DNA of 64,000 bases from Streptococcus thermophilus (GCA_900618065.1 UYIL01000003.1:682001-746000), one strand, 5' to 3'. Positions 44,601 through 52,768 are shown, counted from the stretch's first letter. Numbers and translations: made by a program. Notes: generated by a model not told the origin, from the sequence alone.

Positions 44601-46543
44601 TTGAAGCGATCGTCGTGGGCACGTAAAGCGTTGAGGATTTGCCAAACCACTTTGAATCGTACGTTGTCGTTGAGCGCCTCGGACGGAGACTTCTCCGGTG
44701 GAACTGCCACAGGCAGAATGATGTATCCGTAGTCCTTGCCCTCGGACTTGCGCATGACGCGGCCGACGGATTGCACGACGTCGACCATCGAGTTGCGGGG
44801 GTTGAAGAAGATCACAGCGTCCAGAGCGGGAACATCCACACCCTCTGACAAGCAGCGGGCATTGGTGAGGATACGAGTTTCGGTTTCGTCCATCGTGGAT
44901 TCGAGCCAGGAGATCTTCTTGCCGCGCTCCATCGCGTTCATAGTTCCATCGACGTGCTGAACTGCGACGTCGAGGTCGGCATTGTGGAGCGAGACATCGT
45001 TGAGTGCTGCATGCTCCTCGAGCGATTGCCGGTGGCTGGCGATGAGCCCGGGGTACATCTCAGCGATCAGTTTCGAAGTCTTGATGTCTTTGGCGAAAGC
45101 GACTGTGCGGCGCATGGGTTCTGCGCCAATCTCGAAGCCGCCCTTCTGGCCTTGCAGTTTGCCGGAGCGCTTGGCCAAGGCATTCCAGGCGCCGATCATC
45201 GCAGACGCCGTGGTGAGGTTCATGCCCTCCTGGGTGCTTCGGGACATTGCATCGGCTGCGACGCTTTCATCGACGGTCATGACAAGGACTCGGTAGTCGG
45301 TGAGCAATCCCTTGTCCACAGCCTCACCGAAGCCGAGCCGGTGGAACTCTGGGCCGTAGATCGCCTCGTCATCCATGGAGGCGATCTCGGCGGAGTGCTC
45401 TTCGGCTTTCACTTTGACGTTGTCGTCGAACAGTCGCGGAGTTGCGGTCATGTATAGGCGTCGCTTCGACCGGATGTATTCCGTGTCGTGAATGCGAACG
45501 AAGTTCGACTCATCGGTGTTGGCCAAGGTGACACCGGTCGTACGGTGAGCTTCGTCGCAAATGACAATGTCGAAGTCGTCGAGGCCTTTCTCCTGTGCGT
45601 CGTGCACCGCTGGCAGAGATTGGTAGGTGGAGAAAACGACGTGAAGTCCACTGGCGCGCTTGCCCTGTTCGAAGCGCTTCTTGATGTCTTCACCCTTGGT
45701 GGAGACCGGAACTTCTAGGTCGTAGGAAGCAATGTCTTCGGCCTGACGGCTGGCCTTGTTATCGGAGCAGACGGCGAAGCTCTTCAAATCAAGGCGAGCT
45801 TGAGCTGTCCACTCGCGGAGTGTCTGGGCGAGGAGAGCGATTGATGGAACAAGGAAAAGGACTCGAGCCCGGCCTCCGTTTTCTTCAGCGACCCGTTCTG
45901 CGAGACGCAAGGCGGTGAAGGTTTTGCCGGTGCCGCAAGCCATGATGAGTTTGCCGCGGTCGTGGTTCTTGAAACCGGTGAGGACATTCTCAATGGCGGC
46001 CTGCTGGTGGGGGCGAGGCTCGAAGGTTTCCTTACGGGTGAGATGAACCTGGATCTGGTTGCCGGGGAAGACCACGTCCCAGTTGATTGGGGACTCCTCG
46101 ATCTGTGCGTATCCGATGCGGCTCGTCGGAATGTACTGGTCCTTGAGAGCATCCTCGGCCTTTGAGGACCATTTGTCGGTGGTCGAGATGATGTAGCGGT
46201 GGGCGAAGTGCTCGAAGCCTGACTCAGTCTCAAACGAGTGTCCAGAGGCTTCGAAGAACGAGTCGATGTGCTGCTTCTGGATACTCGTCGTCGGCTTGTA
46301 GAACTTCGACTGAATTGCAACCCATTCTCCGTCGTCGCGCCGGCGAGCAACGAGGTCGATGCCCGTGTCTGTTTTGCCTCCGTTGTACGGCCACTTATCC
46401 CAGCGGTAGACCTCTTCGAACTGAGCCGATAGCGTCGGATCAGTTTTGAAAAAGTTGACCATCAACTTCTCAAAAGCGATTCCGTACTTTGCCTGAGGCT
46501 GGCTATCGCGGAGCTGCGCAAGGACTTCACCGAAACTCGACAT
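41615..46543 (-). CDS. Type ISP restriction-modification enzyme
   Basis: A 1642-residue single-chain restriction, translocase and methylase enzyme. N-terminal Mrr-like nuclease: TDTGIDLVARRR then WVAIQSKF (D...QxK) near residue 65-85. Superfamily 2 helicase: Walker A MACGTGKTFTAL near 205, DEAHRTTG, then CLSEGVDVPALDAVIFF and SVGRVMRKSEG. Gamma N6-adenine methylase: motif I DPFAGTSTFTV near 910, motif IV NPPYSAGQ near 1040. The last 500 residues are the likely target-recognition part. Length and order match LlaGI/LlaBIII-type enzymes. No frameshift, so probably active. Lower GC than the core genes around it. Confidence 0.9.
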   Translation of the reverse strand: MSSFGEVLAQLRDSQPQAKYGIAFEKLMVNFFKTDPTLSAQFEEVYRWDKWPYNGGKTDTGIDLVARRRDDGEWVAIQSKFYKPTTSIQKQHIDSFFEASGHSFETESGFEHFAHRYIISTTDKWSSKAEDALKDQYIPTSRIGYAQIEESPINWDVVFPGNQIQVHLTRKETFEPRPHQQAAIENVLTGFKNHDRGKLIMACGTGKTFTALRLAERVAEENGGRARVLFLVPSIALLAQTLREWTAQARLDLKSFAVCSDNKASRQAEDIASYDLEVPVSTKGEDIKKRFEQGKRASGLHVVFSTYQSLPAVHDAQEKGLDDFDIVICDEAHRTTGVTLANTDESNFVRIHDTEYIRSKRRLYMTATPRLFDDNVKVKAEEHSAEIASMDDEAIYGPEFHRLGFGEAVDKGLLTDYRVLVMTVDESVAADAMSRSTQEGMNLTTASAMIGAWNALAKRSGKLQGQKGGFEIGAEPMRRTVAFAKDIKTSKLIAEMYPGLIASHRQSLEEHAALNDVSLHNADLDVAVQHVDGTMNAMERGKKISWLESTMDETETRILTNARCLSEGVDVPALDAVIFFNPRNSMVDVVQSVGRVMRKSEGKDYGYIILPVAVPPEKSPSEALNDNVRFKVVWQILNALRAHDDRFNAKINSIGLNEGSPDELPVDTDHIDNPNNTKILDDNDRNPSDQPEELTAQQLALFSLEQWREAIYTKLVDKVGTRTYWEDWADDVAVIAENQIIRINSLLDNASPKLLREFERFVAGLRNNLNDGITHEDAISMLSQHLITAPVFNALFDDYDFITHNPVAQVMERMVTALSDADLESETAGLDKFYESVRIRASEVTSASGKQQVIKELYERFFRKAFKKQSEALGIVYTPVEIVDFILRAADDVSRKHFGKGLTDEGVTILDPFAGTSTFTVRLLQSGLIRPEDLARKYANELFATEIMLLAYYVSAVNIETTYNALRAEHAQSAGEDAPEYEPFKGIALADTFQIHEDGDIPDLEIFAENNASVERQKAARINVVIGNPPYSAGQTSANDLNANQKYPSLDKRIAETYAAKSTATNKNSLYDSYLRAFRWATDRIGNQGVVAFVSNGGWIDGNTGDGVRLSMAEDFTDLYVFNLRGNQRTAGEQSRKEGGKVFGAGSRSTIAIAVGVKDPNRAGFSLRYHAVGDYLSAEQKLQTIDHSNLANISWQYIEPNLDGDWLNQRNEEFSSWPALVSKDSRSATRFFEIASMGIATSRDPWAYGFSASKVWSNIKQSTKTYNEAVELKDPASTAEEFLKANSEFSDPALIKWSSSLVGKLNQSRYADAERSRLRIAVHRPFCQQHLYVDQFFTHRLSKIRLFFPTGDHANIAVYFLGVGATSNFSALATNLTPDVQLIGAGQNGQLISRFVWEPNEAEEGGLFGARSAQIPVSERSIYGRVGENVNGYVCIDNVSDEIKKLYRESLGEDITGDDIFHFVYGKLHDPNYRTKYSSDLKKMLPHIATPATRNEFDRFAHAGQQLMDLHVNYEGLEPYPLDIQVKGDPNDRETWRVIKPKWAKKKDPENGKNVNDTTKMIYNKQITIAGIPEEAEKYQLGSRSALGWIIDRYQVKKDRASGIVNDPNDWADEVGNPRYIVDLVGKVTRVAVETMRIVDEL

Positions 46544-46691
46544 AGGGCTATTGTGCAGCTTTCTGGAAAAGAAGTCTTAACTGACACTCTTCAAAAGAAA
46601 AAGTCAGCCCCATGGGTTGCATCTAGAAGTGCGAGAATGCGACTTAACGACTGCTTGTAGACGTTTATCCTGTCCTAAGAAAGAGGCTGCA

Positions 46692-47687
46692 ATGCTCGCG
46701 TCCATCGCTACGGTAATTACGCTTATTCCGATTGGTTTATCGCTCCTGCAATTTGTTTTTCCCCAGCGAAAGGCTGCGGGTCGCGTTGAACAGATGTTAG
46801 CTATAAGGGAAAGCTTCGATGTTCTCGAACAGAAGGACCCCAAACGATACAACCAGTACGACTGGGAGTTATTTGAGAGTTCTCACTGGAGTTTTGAACG
46901 ATTGGTTTCTAGGCGTGGGCTGACGCTAGCAATCTACCTTGTCAGGACTCTCGTCGGGCTGCTTGGTGCATATCAAATTTTCTCGGCCGCGCCATTCGTT
47001 TTCGAATGCATGCCGCCTGGTGATCACTTTTTCGGGCGTGAAGCATTCTCAGAATGTGGTGCATCCTTTCCACACGGAGAAGGGATGCACGGAATCTTGG
47101 GTGGACTAGCGATTCTAGTAATCAGTCTAACGGCATTACGAGACTTTTTGACGGCAGAACTTAGAGAAGAAGCACGCGTTCTAAGCAAAGGAATCCAACG
47201 GCTTACTGCGAATTCCGGGTTTGTTCCCGAGACTCACGAGAAGGCAGTCTACCGGTACTTAGCAGTGAAGTTTGGGCCACGCCGTTTACGCCTAGTCAGC
47301 CCAGATAAAACCGGTTGGAAATTCGACTCTAAATGGGAGAAATTTAGGTACGACGCAGGAATAATCTGGCGCCAGCTCGTCATGATTTCGCCGGGTATTG
47401 GCTTTGGTTTCTTTGGGCATCTTGACGACTGGCAGCATGCCTATGGGGCCGACGTTGTTCAGCTAGTGTCAATCTTGGTCTTCGTGCCATTAACAATGGG
47501 TGTCGTTTTTCTCGTATTCGATTTTCATTTCTCCTACATTGTCTATTCTGATCCGGCTTATTCTCTGCAGGAGCTATATTGCCTGGTGACCGGCTCAAAA
47601 AACTGGGATGAGCTAATGGATAATATTCCATGGAGCATGAGAGGTTCAACCTTCTCCGGTGGAGTTAGAGGCAAGTCTGGGGTTTGA
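46692..47687 (+). CDS. Membrane protein of unknown function beside the restriction gene
   Basis: A 331-residue protein with about five hydrophobic segments: ASIATVITLIPIGLSLLQFVF at the start, then AIYLVRTLVGLLGAYQIFSA, MHGILGGLAILVISLTALRDFL, and two near 240-290. A cytosolic segment with VYRYLAVKFGPRRLRLV lies between. Start at 46692 is chosen for AAGAAAGAGG upstream; a longer frame from 46617 lacks it. Codon use is AT-richer than the core. Divergent from the Type ISP gene. I do not recognise the family; a membrane effector of a defence locus is possible. Confidence 0.65.
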   Translation: MLASIATVITLIPIGLSLLQFVFPQRKAAGRVEQMLAIRESFDVLEQKDPKRYNQYDWELFESSHWSFERLVSRRGLTLAIYLVRTLVGLLGAYQIFSAAPFVFECMPPGDHFFGREAFSECGASFPHGEGMHGILGGLAILVISLTALRDFLTAELREEARVLSKGIQRLTANSGFVPETHEKAVYRYLAVKFGPRRLRLVSPDKTGWKFDSKWEKFRYDAGIIWRQLVMISPGIGFGFFGHLDDWQHAYGADVVQLVSILVFVPLTMGVVFLVFDFHFSYIVYSDPAYSLQELYCLVTGSKNWDELMDNIPWSMRGSTFSGGVRGKSGV

Positions 47688-47776
47688 GTAGCGAACTGTG
47701 ACGCATTATTTGGGCTGCGGGTGCGGGCGTCGAGAAGCAGCCCCTTGCCCCCGCGCCCACCTGTAACCTCACGACC

Positions 47777-47950
47777 ATGGCCTGGGGAAAACAAAACTCG
47801 GACTGGGAACAGCGTCAACGCGAGTGGCAGCTCAAGCAGCAGGAGTTCGCGCGCAACGCAGACGTGAAGCACCGGATCATTGCCCGCGCGCAGCAGTTGG
47901 TGGGCAGCGACGACTTCAGGTCTGCCGGGGGCCCGGCCCCCGGAAAGTAG
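47777..47950 (+). pseudogene. Short N-terminal gene fragment cut by the IS3-family element
   Basis: A 57-codon frame, starting WGKQNSDWEQRQREWQLK after its Met, rich in Gln and Arg and probably helical. Its stop TAG is formed by the first bases of the insertion sequence (TAGACACC at 47948), so a longer gene was truncated by the insertion. No clear RBS. Family not recognised; apart from this frame I see nothing in 47688-47947. Confidence 0.4.
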
Positions 47951-47992
47951 ACACCGTGGGGGTGAAATTATTGGCTTTACTCTAGCGCATTG

Positions 47993-48877
47993 TTAGGAAG
48001 CGTGAGTTTCGTACTCAATGGGTGTGAGGTACTTGCACCAGGAATGCCTTCGGGTGGTGTTGTAGCGCGCACACCATGCGAAGACGTCGCGCCGGCAGAC
48101 TAGCTGATTGGAAAAGACTTTCTGGTCTTTGAGCACTTCTCGTTTCAACGCCGCGTTAAACGACTCCGCGAGTGAATTATCAGCGCTGCTGCCAACTGCT
48201 CCCATCGACTGGGTGACGTTGAGTCTTCGGCAGACAGCCTGAAACTGCGATGAGGTATACACGCTGCCATGATCTGAGTGGAAGATCGCCCCGGAGAGAC
48301 TGCCACGGGTACGGCGAGCATGCTCGAGCGCTTCTTCGACGAGGTCGGTGCGCATGTGGTCTGCGATCGCGAAGCCGACGAGCATCCGCGAGTAGCAGTC
48401 AATCACAGAAGCCAGATACATATTCGACCCGTCTGCGATCGGCAGATAGGTAATATCGCCGACGAGGATCCTATTGGCAGCTGGCGCAGTGAAGTTACGC
48501 TTGACCAGGTCAGCGAATATAAAGCGATGACGCTCACGCTGCGTTGTCGTGACCTTACGTTTTTTCGTGTAGCCGCGCAGCTGAAGCTTCCTCATAATCC
48601 GGGCGATGCGCTTATGGTTGACCGGTCCGGTGCTACTGTACGCATCGTTGAAAGTCAGCTCGGCGGCAATGCGTTTTGCGCCGTAGAGCTGCCTCTTGTC
48701 GTCGAAGATGGCCTGGACCTTGGCTCCGAGTATGGCATCATCAACCAGTCTGCGGTGCCGCTGGGCGCTGCTAGCTTTCCATTTGTAGTAGGAGCTGCGG
48801 TTTAACCCGAGTACGGTGCACATCCGCTTGACCGAGTAATCGGTGCGGTGGTCATCAACGAACCGGAAGCGGATCAC
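47993..48877 (-). CDS. IS3-family transposase OrfB (DDE catalytic part)
   Basis: A 294-residue integrase-fold protein. HTH_21-like start (RMCTVLGLNRSSYYKW), then the DDE triad in VGDITYLPIADG, FHSDHGSVY and NSLAESFNAALKREV. Ends RHSWCKYLTPIEYE, normal for complete OrfB. Its GTG overlaps the orfA stop (GTGA), and IS3 elements usually make an OrfAB fusion by programmed frameshift. It appears intact. Confidence 0.93.
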   Translation of the reverse strand: MIRFRFVDDHRTDYSVKRMCTVLGLNRSSYYKWKASSAQRHRRLVDDAILGAKVQAIFDDKRQLYGAKRIAAELTFNDAYSSTGPVNHKRIARIMRKLQLRGYTKKRKVTTTQRERHRFIFADLVKRNFTAPAANRILVGDITYLPIADGSNMYLASVIDCYSRMLVGFAIADHMRTDLVEEALEHARRTRGSLSGAIFHSDHGSVYTSSQFQAVCRRLNVTQSMGAVGSSADNSLAESFNAALKREVLKDQKVFSNQLVCRRDVFAWCARYNTTRRHSWCKYLTPIEYETHAS

Positions 48878-49185
48878 CAGTTCGTCTCTTCCATGAAATA
48901 TTTGGCTGCCTTACGCAAAATATCGCGTTCTTCTTTCAGGCGGGCGTTTTCCTGTTGCAGCTGACGTAGCTTCTCAGCATCGGTCAGTTGCCTCGCACGA
49001 TCAGCACGTAAGCCCGCTGAAAGCTGGGGTTTCGTGCCAGTTCCGTACTTATCAACCCATACGCGAAGCGTGGAGCGGTTGATCCCTAAATCAGCGGCCG
49101 CAGCGTTCAACGACACCTGTGGATCGTTCTCGTACATCGCGACCGCGTCGCGCTTGAACTGATCCGAATAAACCTTCCTAGGCAT
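48874..49185 (-). CDS. IS3-family transposase OrfA
   Basis: A 103-residue protein with the HTH_Tnp_1 motif (YSDQFKRDAVAMYENDPQVS, then AAADLGINRSTLRVWVDKYG) and a C-terminal leucine-zipper-like coiled coil (EKLRQLQQENARLKEERDILRKA). Binds the element's ends. Ends in a 4-base overlap with orfB. Confidence 0.92.
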   Translation of the reverse strand: MPRKVYSDQFKRDAVAMYENDPQVSLNAAAADLGINRSTLRVWVDKYGTGTKPQLSAGLRADRARQLTDAEKLRQLQQENARLKEERDILRKAAKYFMEETNW

Positions 49186-49238
49186 GGAGGTAGATTACCT
49201 TTCCCCGACTCAACACAGCCGGAATCAGAGGTGTCTAC

Positions 49239-49945
49239 CAAACAGGGGTCAGGTCCTCAAGCACATCCTGGGATTGTGGATCGCTGATAACGAAGGTGCA
49301 AGCTTTTGGGCATCCGTGTGCGCTGATCTGGCCAATCGTGGGGTGAAAGACGTGTTCATCGTCTGCTGCGACGGGCTCAAAGGCTTACCCAAAGCAGTAG
49401 AAGCTACCTGGCCGAACTCCATGGTGCAGACTTGTATCGTGCACCTGATCCGGGCAGCGAATAGGTGGGTGTCCTACCAAGACCGCAAACCCGTCTCCAG
49501 CGCGCTGCGTGAGGTCTACACCGCACCGAACGAAGACACCGCTCGTGCCGCCCTAGACGCGTTCGAGGCCTGTGAGCTGGGCCGGAAGTATCCGCAGTCG
49601 GTGAAGGTGTGGCGTGATGCCTGGGAGCGTTTCGTGCCGTTTCTGCAGTTCCCGCCAGCAGCGCGCAGGGTGCTCTACACCACGAACGCGATCGAGTCGC
49701 TCAATGCTGAATTGCGCAAAGCTACCCGCAACCGGGGCCAGTTCCCCAACGACACCGCGGCACTGAAGACGCTGTGGCTGATGATCTGCAACATCGAAGA
49801 CAAACGCGCGGCTCAGCGAGCGAAGAAAGCGAAACGGGCAACCGAATGCAACGGCTATATTGAAGGCGCGAAAGCTAACGGGTGGAAACAAGCGATCAAC
49901 CAACTAGCTGTGGCATACCCCGACCGATTCGCCGACTACTTGTAA
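49239..49945 (+). pseudogene. IS256-family (Mutator) transposase, N-terminus missing
   Basis: About 235 codons of the C-terminal part: VLKHILGLWIADNEGASFW, VFIVCCDGLKGLPKAVEATWP (a catalytic Asp in CCDG), VQTCIVHLIRAANR, RRVLYTTNAIESLNAELRK (the catalytic Glu). A complete protein is about 400 residues, so the first 150-170 are lost at the junction with the IS3 element. The frame to the stop is intact. The bases after the stop up to about 49979 (CACACAAAGAATCGGACACC) look like its right terminal repeat. Confidence 0.85.
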
Positions 49946-49981
49946 ACCAAACCCCGCACACAAAGAATCGGACACCCTCCT

Positions 49982-50053
49982 GCATCGCGTGCGCGTGATG
50001 AGTTGGTCATTACTGCAACGGGTGAGCCGTCGGACCTGCTGCCCGAAGATTAG
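49982..50053 (+). pseudogene. C-terminal stump of a UvrD-type helicase
   Basis: Directly after the IS256-type right end, 23 codons read ASRARDELVITATGEPSDLL and end at a TAG. The pattern (T/S)RAR(D/E)xLxVTxxGxPSxxL is the usual C-terminal end of UvrD/PcrA-like helicases. The rest of the gene is absent from the window. From here to 50175 I see only the presumed promoter of the next gene. Confidence 0.5.
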
Positions 50054-50175
50054 TAGGCCTAGCATGGGACTATCTCAGACGTTTTTGCAGTTCATAGGTT
50101 CAATCGGTGCGTGGTCTAGATGAAGTTGTAGAGTAGGCAGCACTGAAACGGTCACGATCTAACAAAGGAGCATCA

Positions 50176-50400
50176 ATGACAGCCGGTTTTGTCCCAAGCA
50201 ATGTCCGTCATTGGACTCTGGAGGAAGCGGTAGAAGCCCGAAACCATGTAGCGGAGAAGATTGCAGCTAAAGGCAGGAGCGTGAACGAACTCCGTTTCCG
50301 AGCATCTGAGTGGTCTCTCAGTGCTGATGAGCTCAATCTTCTGGATGAGTACGAGCGACTTGAGCGCATGGTCAAGTTCGCTAACGGTGAGCCAATCTAA
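50176..50400 (+). CDS. Small protein, first of an unknown two-gene module
   Basis: A 74-residue, largely helical protein (WTLEEAVEARNHVAEKIAAKG, LSADELNLLDEYERLERMVKFA). RBS AAAGGAG lies 6 bases before the ATG, the strongest in the acquired region. The next gene follows after 12 bases. I do not recognise it. Size and order would fit an antitoxin or chaperone-like partner, which is a guess from context. Confidence 0.6.
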   Translation: MTAGFVPSNVRHWTLEEAVEARNHVAEKIAAKGRSVNELRFRASEWSLSADELNLLDEYERLERMVKFANGEPI

Positions 50401-50412
50401 AACTCTGGAGCT

Positions 50413-51219
50413 ATGCAACCAACCGCGAAATCCATTGACCTCCAAGCCTCAGATTTCGCAGAAAAGATCACGCGCGTAGCGAAAATCTTTGCTGGTGAAA
50501 AAGCGCATGACTACAAGTCCGAGATCATTCCCAGTGAGAATGGCTGGCTTGTGGAAATCCACAATCGCCAACGCGGCTTCACTCTAAATGCCGACGAGGA
50601 AGACGCATTTCTTGTTAAAGCCCACTGGACCTGTTCTTCGGATCGAACGGGGCAATGGCTCAAAGTTGAACGATCCAGTTTCGGCGTGTTTCTCGCTAAG
50701 AGACCCGATCGGCCCCTGTTCAGATACGACTTCCAAAGCGATTACGGCGAGAACCTCCCAAAAGCACACATTCATTTCCAGGCAGATCATCCTGACATGG
50801 ACCCCACCCAAGCGATGCAGGACACCGAAGAATCTTTATCGCATCTCGGTGAGGGAAGTAAGCGGGCGAGACGACGTGCAAAACACAGGAAAGAACCAAA
50901 AGTATCTGGTCTTCATTTCCCCGTCGGTGGTACTCGGTTCAGACCAGCACTTGAGGATATCTTGCTCATGATGCTCGAGGAATACGGGGTTGTACCGGTG
51001 AGCATGAGTCCCGTTGACGCGAAGAAGGAACTCAGGAAGTCTCTGTCGGACTGGCGGCTGGCACAAGCTCAGGCAGTGATTCGGGATACACCGTTACTGG
51101 CCCTGGACTTTTTCGAAGACGAAGGCTTTCAGGTGGTTGCAGACCCGAAGGTCCACGACCGAGATATGGATCCGCGTGACTACTTCCGCAATCGGACCGA
51201 AAAGCTCACCGAGCTCTGA
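50413..51219 (+). CDS. Unknown protein, second of a two-gene module
   Basis: A 268-residue cytosolic protein with an N-terminal beta-rich half (WLVEIHNRQRGFTLNADEEDAFLVKAHWTCS, LFRYDFQSDYGENLPKAHIHFQ), a basic stretch RARRRAKHRKEPK near residue 155, and a helical C-terminal half (LEDILLMMLEEYGV, KKELRKSLSDWRLAQAQAVI). The PKAHIHFQADHP segment is His-rich and could be a metal site. RBS GGAG. Family not recognised. With the upstream small gene it could be a toxin-antitoxin-like or defence pair. Confidence 0.6.
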   Translation: MQPTAKSIDLQASDFAEKITRVAKIFAGEKAHDYKSEIIPSENGWLVEIHNRQRGFTLNADEEDAFLVKAHWTCSSDRTGQWLKVERSSFGVFLAKRPDRPLFRYDFQSDYGENLPKAHIHFQADHPDMDPTQAMQDTEESLSHLGEGSKRARRRAKHRKEPKVSGLHFPVGGTRFRPALEDILLMMLEEYGVVPVSMSPVDAKKELRKSLSDWRLAQAQAVIRDTPLLALDFFEDEGFQVVADPKVHDRDMDPRDYFRNRTEKLTEL

Positions 51220-51237
51220 TCTTTCAGTTTTCACTCC

Positions 51238-52536
51238 TTAGTGCCACCGCTGCTGATGCTCGGCGTGGGTGGACAGGTATGCGCCGGGGTTGAAGATCTC
51301 GTCGTAGTAGTCGGTGTCGAGGTGCTGGGCCTGGAGGTAATTCATGATCCAGACGGTGGGGATGGTGCCGGGGAATTTGCCGAAGGTGTCCCAGATGTAG
51401 GTGGCCTGGAGCTTCATCAGTTCGGTGAAGCGCTCGTCGGGTTTGGCGGCCTGGGAGCGGATGGCGCGGCTCTCGGTCCACGGGCCCGGGGTGTCCGGGT
51501 GGAAGGGGCCGCCGGGACCGTACTTGCGCTCAAAGAAGGCGTCGACAGCGTCGGCCATCGTCTCGTAATAGGGCGGGCGGTAGGTCTCGAAGACGTCCTT
51601 CTTGCCGATGGCGTTCGGCAGCGACCAGCGTTCATCTTCTTCGATGTCGAAGCCGAGGCCCGGGACATCCTCACGCCCGGAGCCGCCGAGGAATGTGAGG
51701 CGGTCGATGCCGTCGAAGCTCCACCCGCCGAGCCCCAGCGCGCCGAGGACGAGGTGACCGAGCAGGGTAGACGACATGAGCTCCGCGGTGGCCTCGGTCT
51801 GGGAGTACTGCTCGAGGAAGGTGAGAGGCAGGGGATCGTCGACACGCGCGATGTCACCGAATTCCTTGATGCCGGGGATCTCGCGACCGTTGATGTCGTC
51901 GTAAATGACGTATTTGTTGCGAGTGAAGAAGGCGAGGTTGGCCAAGGTGTGCTGCGCCAAGTCGGAGACCGGCGCGATGAGCAATGAGCCGGGGTGGTTG
52001 GCAATCCACGTGTTGTGTCCCTCGAGGTAGGGCTCTTCGCGGGGGATCCAGAGGCGGTCGTCGCTAAGCTTTCGCACTCGACGTAGGACGGAGTTGAGAC
52101 GGGCTTCGGTGAAGCCCTCGTTCTCGTTGAAAGGGACCTCCGGCGTCGCGTCGCGCGTGGACAGAGCGTAGGTGCCGGACTCATCGGTGAAGAAGAAGTC
52201 AGCGATGTGGAAGCCAGCCGCTGACGGGAATGTGCGGCCGACGGCGCTGCCCGAATAGTCCGGCAGTTTCGGCGCGTAGCCCGGGTGGTGCGTGATGCTG
52301 TGGTGCCAGCCCGTCACGCCAGCGACGGTAGCCAGAATGATTGCGCGCTCGAGATCGCTGAGCGGCTGGATGTCATGCTTGCTTTGGTATGCCAGTGGGC
52401 CGGCCGGCACGTGGCCGCCGAGAGGGAAGCGGCGGGAGCGACGGCCGTTGATGGCGTCTAAAAGAGGGAACTGGGCTAAGCGGTCGAGGTTTTCGCGGTC
52501 TTTGTCGGTCAGTGTGATCAGGGGGATGTCAGCCAT
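51238..52536 (-). CDS. Nitroreductase/SagB-like protein
   Basis: A 432-residue protein. RRSRRFPLGGHVP near residue 28 and AVGRTFPSAAGFHIADFFF near 110 match the Arg-Arg-Ser-x-Arg and Pro-Ser-Ala-Gly blocks of SagB-type and other FMN nitroreductases; AELMSSTLLGHLVLGALGLGGW near 265 fits the second half of that fold. The rest is unfamiliar and longer than usual. Start at 52536 is chosen for AAAAGG upstream and because the extension before it is low quality. Substrate unknown. High GC, so probably not part of the restriction island's transfer. Confidence 0.55.
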   Translation of the reverse strand: MADIPLITLTDKDRENLDRLAQFPLLDAINGRRSRRFPLGGHVPAGPLAYQSKHDIQPLSDLERAIILATVAGVTGWHHSITHHPGYAPKLPDYSGSAVGRTFPSAAGFHIADFFFTDESGTYALSTRDATPEVPFNENEGFTEARLNSVLRRVRKLSDDRLWIPREEPYLEGHNTWIANHPGSLLIAPVSDLAQHTLANLAFFTRNKYVIYDDINGREIPGIKEFGDIARVDDPLPLTFLEQYSQTEATAELMSSTLLGHLVLGALGLGGWSFDGIDRLTFLGGSGREDVPGLGFDIEEDERWSLPNAIGKKDVFETYRPPYYETMADAVDAFFERKYGPGGPFHPDTPGPWTESRAIRSQAAKPDERFTELMKLQATYIWDTFGKFPGTIPTVWIMNYLQAQHLDTDYYDEIFNPGAYLSTHAEHQQRWH

Positions 52537-52694
52537 GAAAATAGACCTTTTAGTCTGCGTCGGGTTTGGTTGAGTGAATTCCACACTATGTGCGCTGGTC
52601 TTTCATGGCTAGGGTTTAAATTCAGGTGCGGTCTTGACGTGTAGACCGCTCGGTCCGCTATGCGATCGGCGGGAATGTAGCGCCCACGCGTAAA

Positions 52695-52729
52695 ACCCTA
52701 GGAACTCCGCAGTGCGGAGTCCCTAGGGT
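52695..52729 (-). terminator. Intrinsic terminator of arsR
   Basis: Arms 52695-52710 and 52714-52729 match at 15 of 16 positions around a 3-nt loop. On the minus strand the stem is followed by TTTTA. It lies 40 bases past the arsR stop. Its core is duplicated at 55256-55277. Confidence 0.75.
52700..52721. repeat. 22-bp palindromic repeat, left copy, at the edge of the arsenic cassette
   Basis: The 22 bases are identical to 55256-55277; the core ACTCCGCAGTGCGGAGT is palindromic. The two copies enclose arsR, acr3, arsC and the DUF488 gene. Confidence 0.8.
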
Positions 52730-52768
52730 CGTGGTGGCCGGCGTGGATGTGGTCGTTCGGATGGCTGG

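Larger units (their letters stand above)
47948..49237 (-). mobile_element. IS3-family insertion sequence
   Basis: About 1290 bp carrying overlapping orfA and orfB. Terminal inverted repeats begin TAGACACC at 47948-47955 and end GGTGTCTA at 49230-49237. I find no target-site duplication, and the right side continues directly into a decapitated IS256-type transposase, so the flank was rearranged or the insertion caused a deletion. Confidence 0.8.

Noticed and set aside
50173..50445. A 90-codon minus-strand frame opposite the small module gene
   Set aside because: The plus-strand frame has an excellent RBS and correct spacing to its partner; the minus frame has neither.
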